The notes below the pieces were generated by a model. That model ran no database searches. It saw only the letters and a list, made by a program, of their open reading frames with translations, and had not been told where the DNA came from. From Salvelinus alpinus (Eukaryota; Chordata; Actinopteri; Salmoniformes; Salmonidae), in contig NC_092089.1 of NCBI RefSeq assembly GCF_045679555.1, positions 6,605,659 to 6,669,658 on the forward strand: a stretch of 64,000 bases of DNA, written 5' to 3'. Below are positions 63,550-64,000 of this stretch, one piece after another; within the stretch, counting starts at the first letter, position 1; each line of letters opens with the position of its first letter. The position numbers were made by a program, and so were the translations under genes.

Positions 63550-64000
63550 CTGAACAAAAATATAAACTCAACATGCAACAGTTTTAATTTAAATAAATGT
63601 ATTAGGCTCTAGTATATGGATTTAGGGCCTAATGTTCACTAACGGATGTAAACAAATATGCATCTGTTGGTCACAGATACCTTTAAAAACAAAAATGGGC
63701 CTCACAATGAGCCTCAGCATCTCGTCACAGTATCGCATTGCATTCAAATTGCCCTCGATTTTAAAATGCAATTGTGTTCGTTGTCCGTAGCTTATGCCTG
63801 CCCCATACCGTAACCCCACCGCCACCACGGGGCACTCTGTTCACAACGTTGACGTCCGTAAACCGCCCACATGACGCCATACACGTGGTCTGCGGTTTTT
63901 GAGGCTGGTTGGACGTACTGCCAAATTCTCTAAAAACGACGTTAGATGTTGGTTATGTTAGAGAAATCAAAATTAAATTCTCAGACAACAGCTCTGGTGG
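63550..64000 (-). mobile_element. Internally deleted Tc1-like transposon, cut by window edge
   Basis: A terminal inverted repeat, CTGAACAAAAATATAAAC at 63550, follows a TA target dinucleotide. This end is that of a Tc1/mariner-type family common in salmonid genomes (from memory). Read on minus from 64000, the element carries transposase N-terminal coding sequence (tolerating ...ccaccagagctgttg and a region for REFGSTSN), then jumps near 63881-63886 to C-terminal sequence, then to the end. Part of the subterminal sequence is missing (after acatgcaacag) and bases near 63630-63655 look rearranged. The other end lies outside the window. Confidence 0.85.
63622..63828 (-). pseudogene. Tc1-like transposase remnant (C-terminal half piece)
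   Basis: The frame contains GAGISYGQRTQLHF and GNLNAMRYCDEMLR, matching the segment between the first and second catalytic aspartates of Tc1-like transposases. The part bearing the first Asp is lost at the internal deletion near 63884. The frame then passes into terminal non-coding sequence before the second Asp and final acidic residue. No DDE/D catalytic residue remains, so this is dead. Its upstream continuation (63886-64000, minus) is the DNA-binding part, also with frame damage. Confidence 0.85.

Overview
The window looks like a subtelomeric or ancestral-telomere region of a salmonid fish (Oncorhynchus/Salmo/Salvelinus type). Three things point there. A 5S-rRNA-derived SINE of the kind known from salmonids occurs in four copies. 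The only clear gene is a vertebrate LRATD2 (FAM84B) orthologue. Its 3' side carries a decayed fish Tc1-like transposon whose end reads CTGAACAAAAATATAAAC. None of this was searched against a database; species is inference.

Layout. Positions 1-56026 are one continuous minisatellite with the G-rich strand on +. It is written as (TTAGGG)n followed by the octamer AACATGGG, almost always with n=1 (14 bp) or n=2 (20 bp). Rare variants (TTAAGG, TTGGGG, TTAGAG, GGATAG, GGGGACAT, GGTACAT, ACATTGG, ACACGGG) recur in the same order at fixed distances and reveal nested higher-order duplications of about 0.95 to 18.6 kb. Three full-length SINEs and one truncated SINE sit in the array as duplicated passengers. 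At 56027-56748 the octamer disappears and about 0.7 kb of TTAGGG remains, with variant repeats at both edges. At 56749-57354 there is a short non-telomeric spacer: unique sequence, a CT-rich tract and a dispersed-repeat fragment. At 57355-57840 a diverged version of the same minisatellite returns in the opposite orientation (CCTAACCC on +). It is followed by a CAGGA/CAGGG pentamer satellite (57840-58565), about 34 copies of a roughly 66-bp minisatellite (58891-61155), single-copy sequence and the gene.

The gene. A candidate promoter and 5'-UTR exon lie before 62028, with a plausible 183-bp intron at 62029-62211. The coding sequence at 62446-63279 is intact and uninterrupted (277 aa). A canonical AATAAA follows at 63468, and the transposon remnant runs from 63550 off the right edge.

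Main inference. In order and orientation, the left part reads like a complete right-hand chromosome end: subtelomeric array, then TTAGGG. The right part reads like a left-hand end: inverted diverged subtelomere, satellites, gene. Together they have the TTAGGG>...<CCCTAA geometry of an end-to-end fusion, or of an assembly mis-join. No protein-coding system was found in the array; its long open frames are repeat artefacts.
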